Assembly: GCA_964349675.1 (NCBI GenBank)
Contig: CAYGHD010000004.1
Span: 1 to 54,387 of the forward strand
Length of the DNA stretch: 54,387 bases
Direction: 5' to 3'
Source of the DNA: GWA1-54-10 sp964349675
GTDB taxonomy: Bacteria > Patescibacteriota > Minisyncoccia > Phycocordibacterales > SBAW01
Both the position numbers and the translations under genes were made by a program. Each line of letters opens with the position of its first letter. Position 1 is the stretch's first letter. Positions 38,243-47,352 of the stretch are shown here, piece by piece. The notes under the pieces were generated by a model, which saw nothing but the letters and a program-made list of their open reading frames with translations, did no database searches and was not told the DNA's origin.

Positions 38243-41200
38243 GGATATCCAACCCTCCAAGACCAGTTGCGGCAATAATCTCATTCTGGAACTTGCGTGC
38301 AACCACAGCTTCCTCTGGAGAGACAGTGAGCGTATGTGTTGGTCTGTCAGCAATTTGTAGACCTGATTTTTTGCGCCACTCCTGCACACGGCGGATTAAG
38401 TCTCTCAGCACCCCCTCTTCTTTCAGCGCTGGAGTCATGGCTGTGTCGAGCCACACAACATCGACCGTTTCATCTTGAAGCACTTCTTTGACATTCAATT
38501 CATCAACGATAAGTGCTTGAAGCCCCGGGTCTTTTGGCAGTGTCTTTGCTTTGAGTGTTTGGAGCGGCTGCCGCACTTTTATCCCCGCCTTTTCACGCAA
38601 CTCCAACCCGCGCGAACAAATTGTACGCACTTGCTCCATGTCTTGAAGCAACACTTGGTCTACAACGGGAGCTTTTGGCCAAACGGAAAGGTGTACACTC
38701 TCTGGATCTGCTTCAGCACGCAAGCGGCGGTACAGGTCATCTGCAAAAAATGGCATCGTGGGCGCCATCACCTGCGCCACCGTACAGAGCACTTGCCGCA
38801 GAGTCTGAAGCGCAGCGTCTTTATCTTTGCCATCTGTTTTAAACCGATCACGAGAACGGCGTATATACCACGTAGACAAATCATCGATAAAATTTGCGAG
38901 CGGACGTGTTGCCTCATCGAGCTCGTATTTTTCAAACCCTTGTGTCGTGTCACGCACCAACTCGCCCATTCGAGACATGATCCATGCATCTAGCGGGTGT
39001 GTTGTATGTTTTGCGCTCAATGCTTTGGCCTGCGCAACAGGCGCTCCTACAGCGGACTCTGCAGGCGCATAGAGGTCATAAAAACTCCTCACGTTGTCTA
39101 GCCGCATTAAGAGTTTTTTTGCAACTTCCTCCACCCCGCGCGCAGAGAAACGCACATCCTCGCCACGAATCACTGGAGAAGAGAGTAAATAGTAACGCAG
39201 CGCATCGACTCCAAATTGGTCAACCAGCTCCATAGGATCGGGATAATTTTTTAGACGCTTACTCATCTTTTGTCCGTCTTGAGCGAGTAATTGCCCATTC
39301 GTTATTACCGCCTTGTATGGGCTTTTCCCAAAAAGTGCCGTACCCAAAACAATCAACGAGTAAAACCATCCGCGCGTCTGATCGATACCTTCAGCGATAA
39401 AATCGGCTGGGTACCCTTTTGGCAGTAGGCCGAGAAACCGCTTTGGATCAAAAATGCCTTTACGAAATGGGTAGTGATTTGACGCAAATGGCATCGACCC
39501 TGACTCAAACCAACAGTCGAATACGTCGCTCACACGCTTCCATTCTCCACTCAATGGGTCACCCAGCGTGATTGCGTCTATATACGGACGATGCAGGTCG
39601 AGCTCAAAATTTTCATTGTGCGGATACGGCGTGAAAGACAGTTTTTGCCATTGCCCTGTTTTAAACAAGTTTCCACCATGTGGCTGAGCTACCAAGTCTG
39701 GCATAAGCGTGCGGGAGGTAATTTCGGTGAGCAGCCATGCGCCGACCCCGTGCGTCACAAGCAACACCCGCTTGCCTGAATAACGCTTGTCGATATCAAA
39801 AATAAAATCAGCCACGCGGTTGCGCACTTGCGCGTAGGTCTCTCCGCCAACAGCGGCTGTATTAAACTTGTCTGACAAGGTAGCGAACAGTGCCTCCCAT
39901 TCGGGTAGCGGTGCGCCGTTTTTATCTCCAAAATGCACCTCAACCAAACGCGTATCAGTCATGATGACTGAGTGCGGCAAACCCAACTCATCGCACACCA
40001 GACGCGCTGTTTCTTGCGCACGTAGCAATGGTGACGCAACCACCATATCTATTTTTTGCGATTTAAGCTTGCGCGCAGAAGCACGCACCTCGGCTTGACC
40101 TTTGTGGGTAAGATGGTTCTCGACGGTATCATCTGAATTAGCAAAACCTTCTACATTGCTTCGCGCCTCCCCATGCCGCATAACGATATACTCGTTCCCT
40201 GACCGACGAGACATTGCCAACAAATCCTCAACGGACCCGACTACTTTTATCTCTTTTGTTTTACTGTGTCTCCAAACAGGGATAGGTGCCCCCCAGTAGC
40301 GGCTACGAGAAATTGCCCAATCTGGCGCATTTTGCAGCAGATTGTTAAAACGACCAGAACCTACACGATCTGGAACCCAATGTACTTTTGTATTTTGTGC
40401 GAGCAGTTTGCTTTTTATCGATGAAACTTTTACAAACCATGAGTTTGCTGCCCAATTAAGCAGCGGGGTGTCGCAACGCCAACAATGTGGGTAGGAATGC
40501 CTGATCTTTTCCTGTCGGAAAAGCCTCCCCCGCTGCTCTAAATTTTCAGCAATTTTTGCGTCAGTTTCCATATGCCGACCTTTTGGCTTTACCGGCAAAT
40601 GAGCGAAGTCCGCAACCGTTGCAACAAATTTACCGTCATCAGTGACATGATGAATGAGTGGTATCTTCTCTTTCTGTGCAAGCTCCAAATCTTCAGCACC
40701 GTACGCTGGGGCTAGGTGGACAATACCAGTACCGTCTTGCAATGTTACATACGGCGCAGCGTACACGCGCCATGCATGTGTCTTGTGCTTGTGTATTGTG
40801 TCGACAAAATAGTCAAACGGTGGAGTGTAGCGCTTGCCTACTAAATCTTTACCAAGAATTTCGCCGTATATTTTTAAATCTTCGCCCAACACTTTTTGCG
40901 CCAAGTCTTTTGCTACAACCACAAAACCACCGTCCGTGCGCACTTTAACGTATGTAGCTTGTGCGTTTACAGCAACCGCAACATTGCCAGGAAGTGTCCA
41001 CGGCGTCGTGGTCCAAATCAGCAATGAGGTCTCAGGCTCATCGACAAGCGGCATCTTTACGGTCACGGCAATATCGTCGATATCTTGGTACCCTTGGGCT
41101 ACCTCAAAATTTGAAAGCGTTGTGCCACAGCGCGGACACAGATGCATCGCTTTAAAGCCCTCGTACACTAACCCTTTATCGTACAGACTTTTAAATGCCC

Positions 41201-41717
41201 ACCACACACTCTCTGTATATGAGGAGTCCATGGTCTTATAGTCTTGCTCCATGTCTGCCCAACGACCCATACGGGGGATAATCCGCTTCCAGTCGGCGAC
41301 ATCCTTCATGATGCTTGTGCGGGCAGCAGCGTTGAACTTTTCGATACCGTATTCTTCAATATCACGCTTGGTTTTAAACCCAAGCTCTTTTTCTACCAAG
41401 TTCTCAACGGGGAGTCCGTGACAGTCCCACCCCCATTGCCTGGCAACACGGTAACCCTGCATCGTGCGGTAACGCGGGATCGCGTCTTTGAGCGCGCTTT
41501 GTAATATATGTCCGTAGTGCGGCAAACCGTTTGCAAACGGCGGCCCATCATAAAAAACATACTCTCCTTTTGGAGCCTTCTTTTGCAGTGTTTTTTCAAA
41601 AATATTGTTAGCCTGCCAAAAAGCGAGTATTGCTTCTTCGCGCTCAGCGAGCGGGCTCTTTGAACCCACTTCTGGCCCACGATGCTGCTCTTCCCCACCC
41701 TGCTTTGGTGAATCCAT
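38235..41717 (-). CDS. ileS: isoleucyl-tRNA synthetase with an inserted histidine-phosphatase domain
   Basis: The start is MDSPKQGGEEQHRG (41717), 6-8 nt past a -10-like box. The 1160 residues have the HIGH-like PPFANGLPHYGHIL, editing domain (WTTTPWTLPGNVAVA), DCWFESGSMPFAS and KMSKRLKN. Zinc pairs LCPRCG and HCWRC and the anticodon domain are present. Between RYWGAPIPVW ... GSVEDLLAM and LDLHRPYID, where related IleRS run straight on, ~205 residues are inserted (~500-705). They carry RHGEARSN (R514, H515), SPLLRAQETA (R566), VEVHFGD (E593) and VTHGVGAW (H656), the complete phosphoglycerate-mutase/histidine-phosphatase set. It is coupled to recO. Confidence 0.95.
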   Translation of the reverse strand: MDSPKQGGEEQHRGPEVGSKSPLAEREEAILAFWQANNIFEKTLQKKAPKGEYVFYDGPPFANGLPHYGHILQSALKDAIPRYRTMQGYRVARQWGWDCHGLPVENLVEKELGFKTKRDIEEYGIEKFNAAARTSIMKDVADWKRIIPRMGRWADMEQDYKTMDSSYTESVWWAFKSLYDKGLVYEGFKAMHLCPRCGTTLSNFEVAQGYQDIDDIAVTVKMPLVDEPETSLLIWTTTPWTLPGNVAVAVNAQATYVKVRTDGGFVVVAKDLAQKVLGEDLKIYGEILGKDLVGKRYTPPFDYFVDTIHKHKTHAWRVYAAPYVTLQDGTGIVHLAPAYGAEDLELAQKEKIPLIHHVTDDGKFVATVADFAHLPVKPKGRHMETDAKIAENLEQRGRLFRQEKIRHSYPHCWRCDTPLLNWAANSWFVKVSSIKSKLLAQNTKVHWVPDRVGSGRFNNLLQNAPDWAISRSRYWGAPIPVWRHSKTKEIKVVGSVEDLLAMSRRSGNEYIVMRHGEARSNVEGFANSDDTVENHLTHKGQAEVRASARKLKSQKIDMVVASPLLRAQETARLVCDELGLPHSVIMTDTRLVEVHFGDKNGAPLPEWEALFATLSDKFNTAAVGGETYAQVRNRVADFIFDIDKRYSGKRVLLVTHGVGAWLLTEITSRTLMPDLVAQPHGGNLFKTGQWQKLSFTPYPHNENFELDLHRPYIDAITLGDPLSGEWKRVSDVFDCWFESGSMPFASNHYPFRKGIFDPKRFLGLLPKGYPADFIAEGIDQTRGWFYSLIVLGTALFGKSPYKAVITNGQLLAQDGQKMSKRLKNYPDPMELVDQFGVDALRYYLLSSPVIRGEDVRFSARGVEEVAKKLLMRLDNVRSFYDLYAPAESAVGAPVAQAKALSAKHTTHPLDAWIMSRMGELVRDTTQGFEKYELDEATRPLANFIDDLSTWYIRRSRDRFKTDGKDKDAALQTLRQVLCTVAQVMAPTMPFFADDLYRRLRAEADPESVHLSVWPKAPVVDQVLLQDMEQVRTICSRGLELREKAGIKVRQPLQTLKAKTLPKDPGLQALIVDELNVKEVLQDETVDVVWLDTAMTPALKEEGVLRDLIRRVQEWRKKSGLQIADRPTHTLTVSPEEAVVARKFQNEIIAATGLGGLDIHA

Positions 41718-41747
41718 ATCTAGAGAATATAGCACTTTTTGAGCTTT

Positions 41748-43433
41748 TTACATCTCTTTTGGTACAGGGATGCCAAGCAGCTGCAGTCCTTTGTTGAGAG
41801 TCTGCTCAACCGCCTCTGCAAGCAACAGCGCGTACGATGGATAGTCGCCATCTATGACGCGCACCTGCGCATACCAAGAGTTAAATGCGGCAGAAAGCTC
41901 TGTGAGGTATGTAGTAACATAGTGCGGCTCAAGTTCGTGCGCCGCGCGTGCCGCCACTGACGGGTAGTGTATGAGCAAACGGTCAAGCGTGAGTGTATGC
42001 AAAAATTCTGTAATATCTTGCACACTCTCTACCTTGTCACTCACGCCAGCTGTACGCGCTTTTTCTATCAAAGACTGAGCGCGTGTATGTGCGTACTGCA
42101 AGTACGGCCCCGAATCACCCTCGAGAGAGAGTGATTTTTCTGCGTCAAACGCGATATCCTTACCGCTCCCCTGTTTAAGCACCGTGTATTTAATTGCCCC
42201 CACGGCCACTTGTTCGGCAACTTTTTCTGTATCAGGCAAGTCTCGGCCTTGCATTTTTTCTTTTGCTACGTCTTTAAGGTCCATTAAGAGCGACTCACCC
42301 GTTATGACGTTGCCTTTGCGCGATGACATCTTACCCTGCGCAAACCGCATCATGCCGTGTGTTATGTGGGTGGTTTTTTCTGCAATATCGTGCAGTTTGG
42401 GGATTTCTTTCGCAGCAGCGAGCATCACCTTAAAATACTCACTCTGCTCATGGGCCGTGACTGTAGTAGATTGATCCAAGGCGGCTGTTTCTTTTTTAAG
42501 CTGGAGGAGCCCTAAGTCTTTTGCCTCGTAGGTTGGCAGACCTTGCGAGTTTACAAACACGCGCGTATGCAACCCAACCTTCTCGCCCTTGTACACCACG
42601 GCGCCATCACTTTTTTCAAACACGCTCGGCGTATTGTCCGCCACCAACTGCAGCCCCTTTGCACTTGTCTCGCTTTCAAAAAAATAATGCTCAAACTTTG
42701 TACCCAACATGCGGTAGAGCTCTTCAAAATGCTCGAGCGACACCTCTCGGCCAATTGTATATAAAGCATTTACCTGCGGGTCTGTTTTTTCGTATACCGC
42801 TTTATTTATCTCGTCGATGCGTTTTTTATATTCTGCGCTTTCTTCATATCGCGATGCGCCGAGCACGTACGCCTCACCTAACTCTTTACTATTTGGATGC
42901 GTGATACCCAACTCCATCAAACCAAAAATACCTTTAGCCACATGTGGGCCCACATCTCCTTGGTAGTTAGCGCGGATCACCTTTGCACCTGCGTTCTCGA
43001 GCGTGTGCGCCACAGACTCACCAATAACATTGGTCATCAAATGGCCTATGTGGAACTCTTTAAACGGATTTGGATCCGTATACTCGACCATTACCGTTTT
43101 ATCTTTATACAAGTTATTCTGCCCCCACGCCTCGTCTGTAGCGGCTTTTTGCACCTCCTGTAGAATAGCTTCGCGCGATAAACGGAAATTAATAAACCCC
43201 GGGCCAGCAATTTCGATTTTTTCTACTCCCTCTATTTTCTCATCAAGTTTTGCCTTCAGCTTTTCTGCCACCTCGCGAGGGTTTTTACCAAGCTGCTTAG
43301 CCGCCGCCATTGCTGCGTTGGTAGCATAGTCGCCGTGCGCCAAGTCTCCGGGGCGCTCCACCACAAAAGCCACATCCGGCGCGCCCAGCGCCTCTAGTGC
43401 TTTTTGGATTGCGGCATATATCGCTTCACTCAT
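41748..43433 (-). CDS. argS: arginyl-tRNA synthetase
   Basis: The 561 residues have the N-terminal Add1 domain (HGDYATNAAMAAAKQLGKNP, KIEIAGPGFINFRLS), the HIGH region YTDPNPFKEFHIGHLMTNVI, and KMSSRKGNVITG in the KMSK position (SSRKG). Unlike many ArgRS, a KMSKS-like loop is thus partly retained. The DALR anticodon domain ends the protein (FNSWYAQVRVIDGD). Its stop lies 30 nt before ileS, so they are probably co-transcribed. Confidence 0.96.
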   Translation of the reverse strand: MSEAIYAAIQKALEALGAPDVAFVVERPGDLAHGDYATNAAMAAAKQLGKNPREVAEKLKAKLDEKIEGVEKIEIAGPGFINFRLSREAILQEVQKAATDEAWGQNNLYKDKTVMVEYTDPNPFKEFHIGHLMTNVIGESVAHTLENAGAKVIRANYQGDVGPHVAKGIFGLMELGITHPNSKELGEAYVLGASRYEESAEYKKRIDEINKAVYEKTDPQVNALYTIGREVSLEHFEELYRMLGTKFEHYFFESETSAKGLQLVADNTPSVFEKSDGAVVYKGEKVGLHTRVFVNSQGLPTYEAKDLGLLQLKKETAALDQSTTVTAHEQSEYFKVMLAAAKEIPKLHDIAEKTTHITHGMMRFAQGKMSSRKGNVITGESLLMDLKDVAKEKMQGRDLPDTEKVAEQVAVGAIKYTVLKQGSGKDIAFDAEKSLSLEGDSGPYLQYAHTRAQSLIEKARTAGVSDKVESVQDITEFLHTLTLDRLLIHYPSVAARAAHELEPHYVTTYLTELSAAFNSWYAQVRVIDGDYPSYALLLAEAVEQTLNKGLQLLGIPVPKEM

Positions 43434-43510
43434 GTGTCTACAGTAACAGAAAGAAGTTTATATAAAAAGAAGGCTCCCTTCCACTTATAGCAAGGTTTAA
43501 CCTTACTGTT

Positions 43511-44608
43511 TTACAAGGTGGTTGTGGAAAGTGCGGGTAGCGTTGAGGCTTCGACTGCATCAAAACGGATGCGGCCGATAAGTTGGCCGCGCGTTGTTTC
43601 TACATTGCAGCGCCACTTCCCCGCCGCCAACCCAACCTTCAAACTCCAACCACGATACCCACCTTCTCTGCCACCGTTGATAGGGAACGAAACAACAGAT
43701 TTCGTCTCCCATAGTTGTTTTTGCTCATCATATTGCTGCCATCGATGCACAATTGAAGTTGCTAAATTTGACGGAGCGTATACTGCACTAAAGCAATATG
43801 CAGTTTGCTCTGGTCCATACGTAAATGTTGCACTGGTATCGCGCCAAAACACATATCGCGGTGGCGCCTCAAAAGTTACCGTGTAGTTGCCGCTAGTGTC
43901 GCGCAAAAGCGTATGATATATCCCTCCCTGTTTGAGCGACAGCGGCACTGGGGGGATAACATTCGTAAAATACAGACCAGTGAACAACACGTATACGCCA
44001 AGTACTATACCCGAAAGTTCATATATATACCTTTTGTGTTTGCGACGAAATACGACAACAAAAATTATTGCGATGAAGCACGCCATATATACGACACTCA
44101 CCAGTCCGCTCACTATAAACACCCCTGTGCCAACACGGTGCAATATAAACGTCGGGATTGCCATGACCACATAGGTTAAAAGCAAAAAGTAGTAGATACC
44201 GACGGTAAACTGCAGTTGTGCATAACGGCTTTTGAGCAATTCGTTCCCGATAAGAAACCCTGCCAGCAACAGCACGAACAAAGCGCCCGTTCCTGCGGTA
44301 CCGCTTTTGCCATAGAGAATGAGTAAACTACTTGCCAAACCGCCGAAACAAAATTGCAGCACAAAGGTCAGGATGAGCGGCTCAGTCGGGCTGCTTTTTT
44401 CCATCTGCCGTCGAGTCCGACGATTCAGTACTATGATAATCGCGCCAGCTAACAGTAAGTATGCGAGCAAAAGCAGATTATCAGAAACACTTTCGGGGCT
44501 TTTTGCCAAATATAAGTCGAACGCAAAACCGCTGGCCAAGGCAGCAACACTAATATGGCGCTCATAGCGATTCCATACCGCTACAATATGCTTTTTTAGC
44601 CGACGCAT
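43511..44608 (-). CDS. DUF2914 membrane protein
   Basis: The 365 residues have seven to eight membrane helices in ~1-225. A C-terminal extracytoplasmic DUF2914-like domain follows, with VHRWQQYDEQKQLWETKSVV, FPINGGREGGYRGWSLKVGL and GKWRCNVETTRGQLIGRI. Function is unknown for the family. It lies between glyA and argS on the same strand, with 77 nt to argS and 33 nt to glyA. A palindromic AAGGTTTAACCTT sits just past its stop. Confidence 0.85.
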   Translation of the reverse strand: MRRLKKHIVAVWNRYERHISVAALASGFAFDLYLAKSPESVSDNLLLLAYLLLAGAIIIVLNRRTRRQMEKSSPTEPLILTFVLQFCFGGLASSLLILYGKSGTAGTGALFVLLLAGFLIGNELLKSRYAQLQFTVGIYYFLLLTYVVMAIPTFILHRVGTGVFIVSGLVSVVYMACFIAIIFVVVFRRKHKRYIYELSGIVLGVYVLFTGLYFTNVIPPVPLSLKQGGIYHTLLRDTSGNYTVTFEAPPRYVFWRDTSATFTYGPEQTAYCFSAVYAPSNLATSIVHRWQQYDEQKQLWETKSVVSFPINGGREGGYRGWSLKVGLAAGKWRCNVETTRGQLIGRIRFDAVEASTLPALSTTTL

Positions 44609-44641
44609 AGCGTCTATTCTACCCCGACTTCCTCGATCTGC

Positions 44642-45910
44642 TTACACAAACGAGTCTGGGATTGGGAATTCGGCGCAAAGTTTTTTAATTTCTTGATGTA
44701 CTGTAGCAAGTGCTGCAGCATCTGTGCGTTTTTGCAGCGCTTGGAGCATCAGCTCTGCCACGCGAGCGCTTTCCTTTTCGGCAAACCCACGGGTGGTAAT
44801 GGCTGGCGTACCGAAGCGAATTCCTGAAGGATCCATTGGGCTGCGCGAATCATCCGCGATGACATTTTTATTAAGGGTGATACCAACGGTATCTAACACT
44901 TCTTCAGCCTCTTTTCCGGGCACGCCCAATGACCCAAACACATCTGCCAAGATAAGATGATTGGAGGTGCCACCACCAAGCATGCGGACGTTATTTGCAC
45001 GAAACACTGCTTCCATTGCTTTGGCGTTTTTGAGGATCTGCGCAGCGTATGTTTGAAAGTTTGGATGCAGCGCCTCGCCAAAAGAAACTGCTTTTGCAGC
45101 AACGACGTGCATGAGCGGCCCGCCTTGAAGGCCTGGGAACACTGCTTTGTCTATTTTTTTTGCAAGCTCTTCGCTCTCTCGCGTCAAAATCATTCCTCCG
45201 CGAGGGCCGCGTAGCGTCTTATGCGTCGTTGTCGTCATCACATCAAAACCATAGTCAAAAGGATTTTTGGCAGCCTTGCCCGCAATCAACCCTGCAATGT
45301 GTGCAGCGTCCATAACGGCATATGCGCCAACCTCTCGCGCAATAGCAACAAACTTTTCATAGTCGAGTTCACGCGAATATGCAGAAAAACCAGCGAGTAC
45401 GATTTTCGGCTTCGTCTCTTTTGCAACGCGCAACATGTCGTCATAGTCAATCTCACCTGTTTCTGCGTCCTTCATTTTGTATCGCACAAAGTTAAAAAAC
45501 TTGGTGATATAGGTCACCGGGTGGCCGTGGGTTAGATGCCCCCCGTGAGACAAGTCCATACCAAGCACCGTATCGCCAGGCTGCAATAGCGCAAAATACA
45601 TACCTACGTTTGCATTTGCACCTGAATGCGGCTGTACGTTTGCAAACTGTGCTCCAAAAAGTTTTTTCGCCCGTTCAATCGCCAACTCTTCCGCCTTGTC
45701 CGTATATGTTTGGCCACCGTAGTATCGTTTATGCGGATATCCTTCGGAATATTTATTGGTGAGGATAGACCCTTGCGCCTCGCGCACTGCCCTAGACACG
45801 TAATTTTCAGACGGGATAAGTTCTAGTCCCTCACGCTCTCTTGTTTCCTCCCCTTCAATAACCGCGAATAGTTCTTTGTCTTGTTTTTCAATAGCGTCGT
45901 ATGAGTGCAT
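44642..45910 (-). CDS. glyA: serine hydroxymethyltransferase
   Basis: The 422 residues have the SHMT signatures LIPSENYVSRAV, NKYSEGYPHKRYYGG, VQPHSGANANVGMY, the PLP-lysine stretch TTTTHKTLRGPRGG, and GGTSNHLILADV. The enzyme converts serine and tetrahydrofolate to glycine and methylene-THF, the one-carbon donor needed by the thymidylate synthase family member encoded 1.4 kb away. No strong ribosome binding site is visible. The gap upstream (45911-46062) contains a tiny ORF and no clear promoter. Confidence 0.97.
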   Translation of the reverse strand: MHSYDAIEKQDKELFAVIEGEETREREGLELIPSENYVSRAVREAQGSILTNKYSEGYPHKRYYGGQTYTDKAEELAIERAKKLFGAQFANVQPHSGANANVGMYFALLQPGDTVLGMDLSHGGHLTHGHPVTYITKFFNFVRYKMKDAETGEIDYDDMLRVAKETKPKIVLAGFSAYSRELDYEKFVAIAREVGAYAVMDAAHIAGLIAGKAAKNPFDYGFDVMTTTTHKTLRGPRGGMILTRESEELAKKIDKAVFPGLQGGPLMHVVAAKAVSFGEALHPNFQTYAAQILKNAKAMEAVFRANNVRMLGGGTSNHLILADVFGSLGVPGKEAEEVLDTVGITLNKNVIADDSRSPMDPSGIRFGTPAITTRGFAEKESARVAELMLQALQKRTDAAALATVHQEIKKLCAEFPIPDSFV

Positions 45911-45975
45911 AGGAAAATACTTACGTAAATAAGCGAACCCTCAATCAATGTCGTAAGCGTTAGATCATGAAAGTA

Positions 45976-46053
45976 TTAGCGTATATTCCCCTCACTTTTA
46001 ATTACTCCGCGCACTGTGCGGTCAGCAAGTTTTTGATATGCATCAAAGTCCAT
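45976..46053 (-). pseudogene. 25-codon ORF resembling the start of a MazG-like pyrophosphohydrolase
   Basis: The ORF begins MDFDAYQKLADRT, which resembles the N-terminus of MazG-like nucleotide pyrophosphohydrolases (xFxEYQxxAxxT), and stops after 25 residues. It starts 9 nt after the tmk stop. It could be a remnant of a nucleotide-pool gene or a chance match. Confidence 0.25.
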
Positions 46054-46062
46054 ACGTGGAGT

Positions 46063-46764
46063 TTACCGTGGAAGATGTCTCCGGACAATTCCCCAGATTT
46101 TCTCATGTATCTCCTCGCGCGGCAAAATAGCGTCTTTATGAGCGCAAGTAACCTTTTGCCAATTATTGTGTGCCTTAACCAGCTTGAGCGCCCCCTCTTG
46201 CGCGTTAAGCAAGTAACGAGTATCACTTTCGACCGTATCCTTTGCCATCCCCTTCCCTAGATACGTCTTTTTTTTAGTTGCGCTTTTTTTTGATAACAAT
46301 TGAAGTGATATTTCCAGTGGCAAATGGAGACACAAAATAAGGTCGGGCCGGGGCAGCCCAAACACACCATACTCCATCTGATCGAGCCAGGTCAAAAAAG
46401 CTTTCCGTGCACGCGCGTCGCGGATTTTGCCGCCCTGATGCATTTGGTTTGCACTGACGTAACGGTCGAGCACCACCACCTTGCCTTCGCGCAACCACTT
46501 TTCTATTTTTCCCTTCGATTCAAACCTGTCGGCCGCATACAGCACCGAGGCGATGTGGGGGTCGAGCGCGACAAAGTTGCCGTACTTGCCTGCCAAACAT
46601 CCTCCCACTAACTTGCCAAAAAAATTGCTCTCGTATTGTGGGAAGTCGAGTGTCGCCACCGGGATTTTTTCTTTCCGGAGCCGCTCCACCAGCAACTTCG
46701 TTTGCGTAGCCTTCCCCACCCCGTCGGAGCCATCAATAACAATCAATTTTCCTTTGTATTTCAT
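46063..46764 (-). CDS. tmk: thymidylate kinase-like protein
   Basis: The 233 residues have a P-loop GSDGVGKATQ (~12-21; usual GxDGxGKTTQ with Ala in place of Thr), LDFPQYESNFFGKLV, the DRY motif VVVLDRYVSANQMHQGGK, and DLILCLHLPLEISLQLL. The lid contains basic residues (KKSATKKKTYLGKG). It phosphorylates dTMP to dTDP. The ATG follows directly after a terminator-like hairpin that closes the dCMP-deaminase-like gene, so expression may depend on readthrough. Confidence 0.9.
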   Translation of the reverse strand: MKYKGKLIVIDGSDGVGKATQTKLLVERLRKEKIPVATLDFPQYESNFFGKLVGGCLAGKYGNFVALDPHIASVLYAADRFESKGKIEKWLREGKVVVLDRYVSANQMHQGGKIRDARARKAFLTWLDQMEYGVFGLPRPDLILCLHLPLEISLQLLSKKSATKKKTYLGKGMAKDTVESDTRYLLNAQEGALKLVKAHNNWQKVTCAHKDAILPREEIHEKIWGIVRRHLPR

Positions 46765-46765
46765 A

Positions 46766-46795
46766 AAAATACCGGCAGCTTATGCAAACTGCCGG
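46766..46795 (-). terminator. terminator-like hairpin between the dCMP-deaminase-like gene and tmk
   Basis: CCGGCAG (46772-46778) pairs with CTGCCGG (46789-46795). On the minus strand it is followed by T-A-T5 and then the tmk ATG. The hairpin begins in the last codons of the upstream gene. Confidence 0.6.
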
Positions 46796-47265
46796 CCAAT
46801 AATATTATCCGGATGATCCCGGTTAAACAATCTCTCACTTCCTTCTACAGCAAAAACATCAGTGATGCCTGCGGCAATAATCGCCTCCCAGCAAGACTCG
46901 CACGCCCACCAATGACCCCACAGGTAGAGACTCGCGCCAGCAAGCTGATGCCCTTTTGCGGTGGCATTGGTAATTGCGCGCAGCTCGCTGTGATTTTTGG
47001 GGTGGCATCCCTCACACAGATCATATCTTTGCCCCGTCGGCACTCCTTGCTGCACACGCTCACAAATATGAGTTTTGTGATAGTCGCTCCCATTTGCACC
47101 CCAACCCAGCACAACACCATCCAACACTACCACCGAGCCCATGGGCATGGTTGTATCGAGAGAATGCTCGCGAGCATGTGCTTTTGCCGCAACCATATGC
47201 GGATGCTCGGCAGATACATACTTGATATGGCGGTTTTTGGGGATATATGGATACGTGATGCTCAT
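46780..47265 (-). CDS. dCMP-deaminase-like zinc protein
   Basis: The start is MSITYPYIPKNRHIKYV (47265), with AAGGGA at good spacing; frames upstream overlap the thyA promoter. The 161 residues have the cytidine/deoxycytidylate deaminase core: GSVVVLDGVVLGWGANGS, LCEGCHPKNHSELRAI (HxE with catalytic Glu) and HWWACESCWEAI (CxxC zinc ligands). It would convert dCMP (or 5-methyl-dCMP) to dUMP (or dTMP). It is divergent from the thyA operon with an 87-bp gap. An extended -10 (TGGTATAAA) lies near 47291-47299. Confidence 0.85.
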   Translation of the reverse strand: MSITYPYIPKNRHIKYVSAEHPHMVAAKAHAREHSLDTTMPMGSVVVLDGVVLGWGANGSDYHKTHICERVQQGVPTGQRYDLCEGCHPKNHSELRAITNATAKGHQLAGASLYLWGHWWACESCWEAIIAAGITDVFAVEGSERLFNRDHPDNIIGRQFA

Positions 47266-47316
47266 GGTAGTTCCCTTTCCTTGGCATTTATACCATACGT
47301 GCAAAAAAGCTCTATC

Positions 47317-47345
47317 TTGTAGCCGCCCCTCCCTACCCCTATAAT
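47317..47345 (+). promoter_or_regulatory. promoter of the thyA operon (leaderless)
   Basis: -35 TTGTAG (47317-47322), 17-bp spacer, perfect -10 TATAAT (47340-47345). The thyA ATG follows after 7 nt. Confidence 0.7.
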
Positions 47346-47352
47346 TGGCCCC

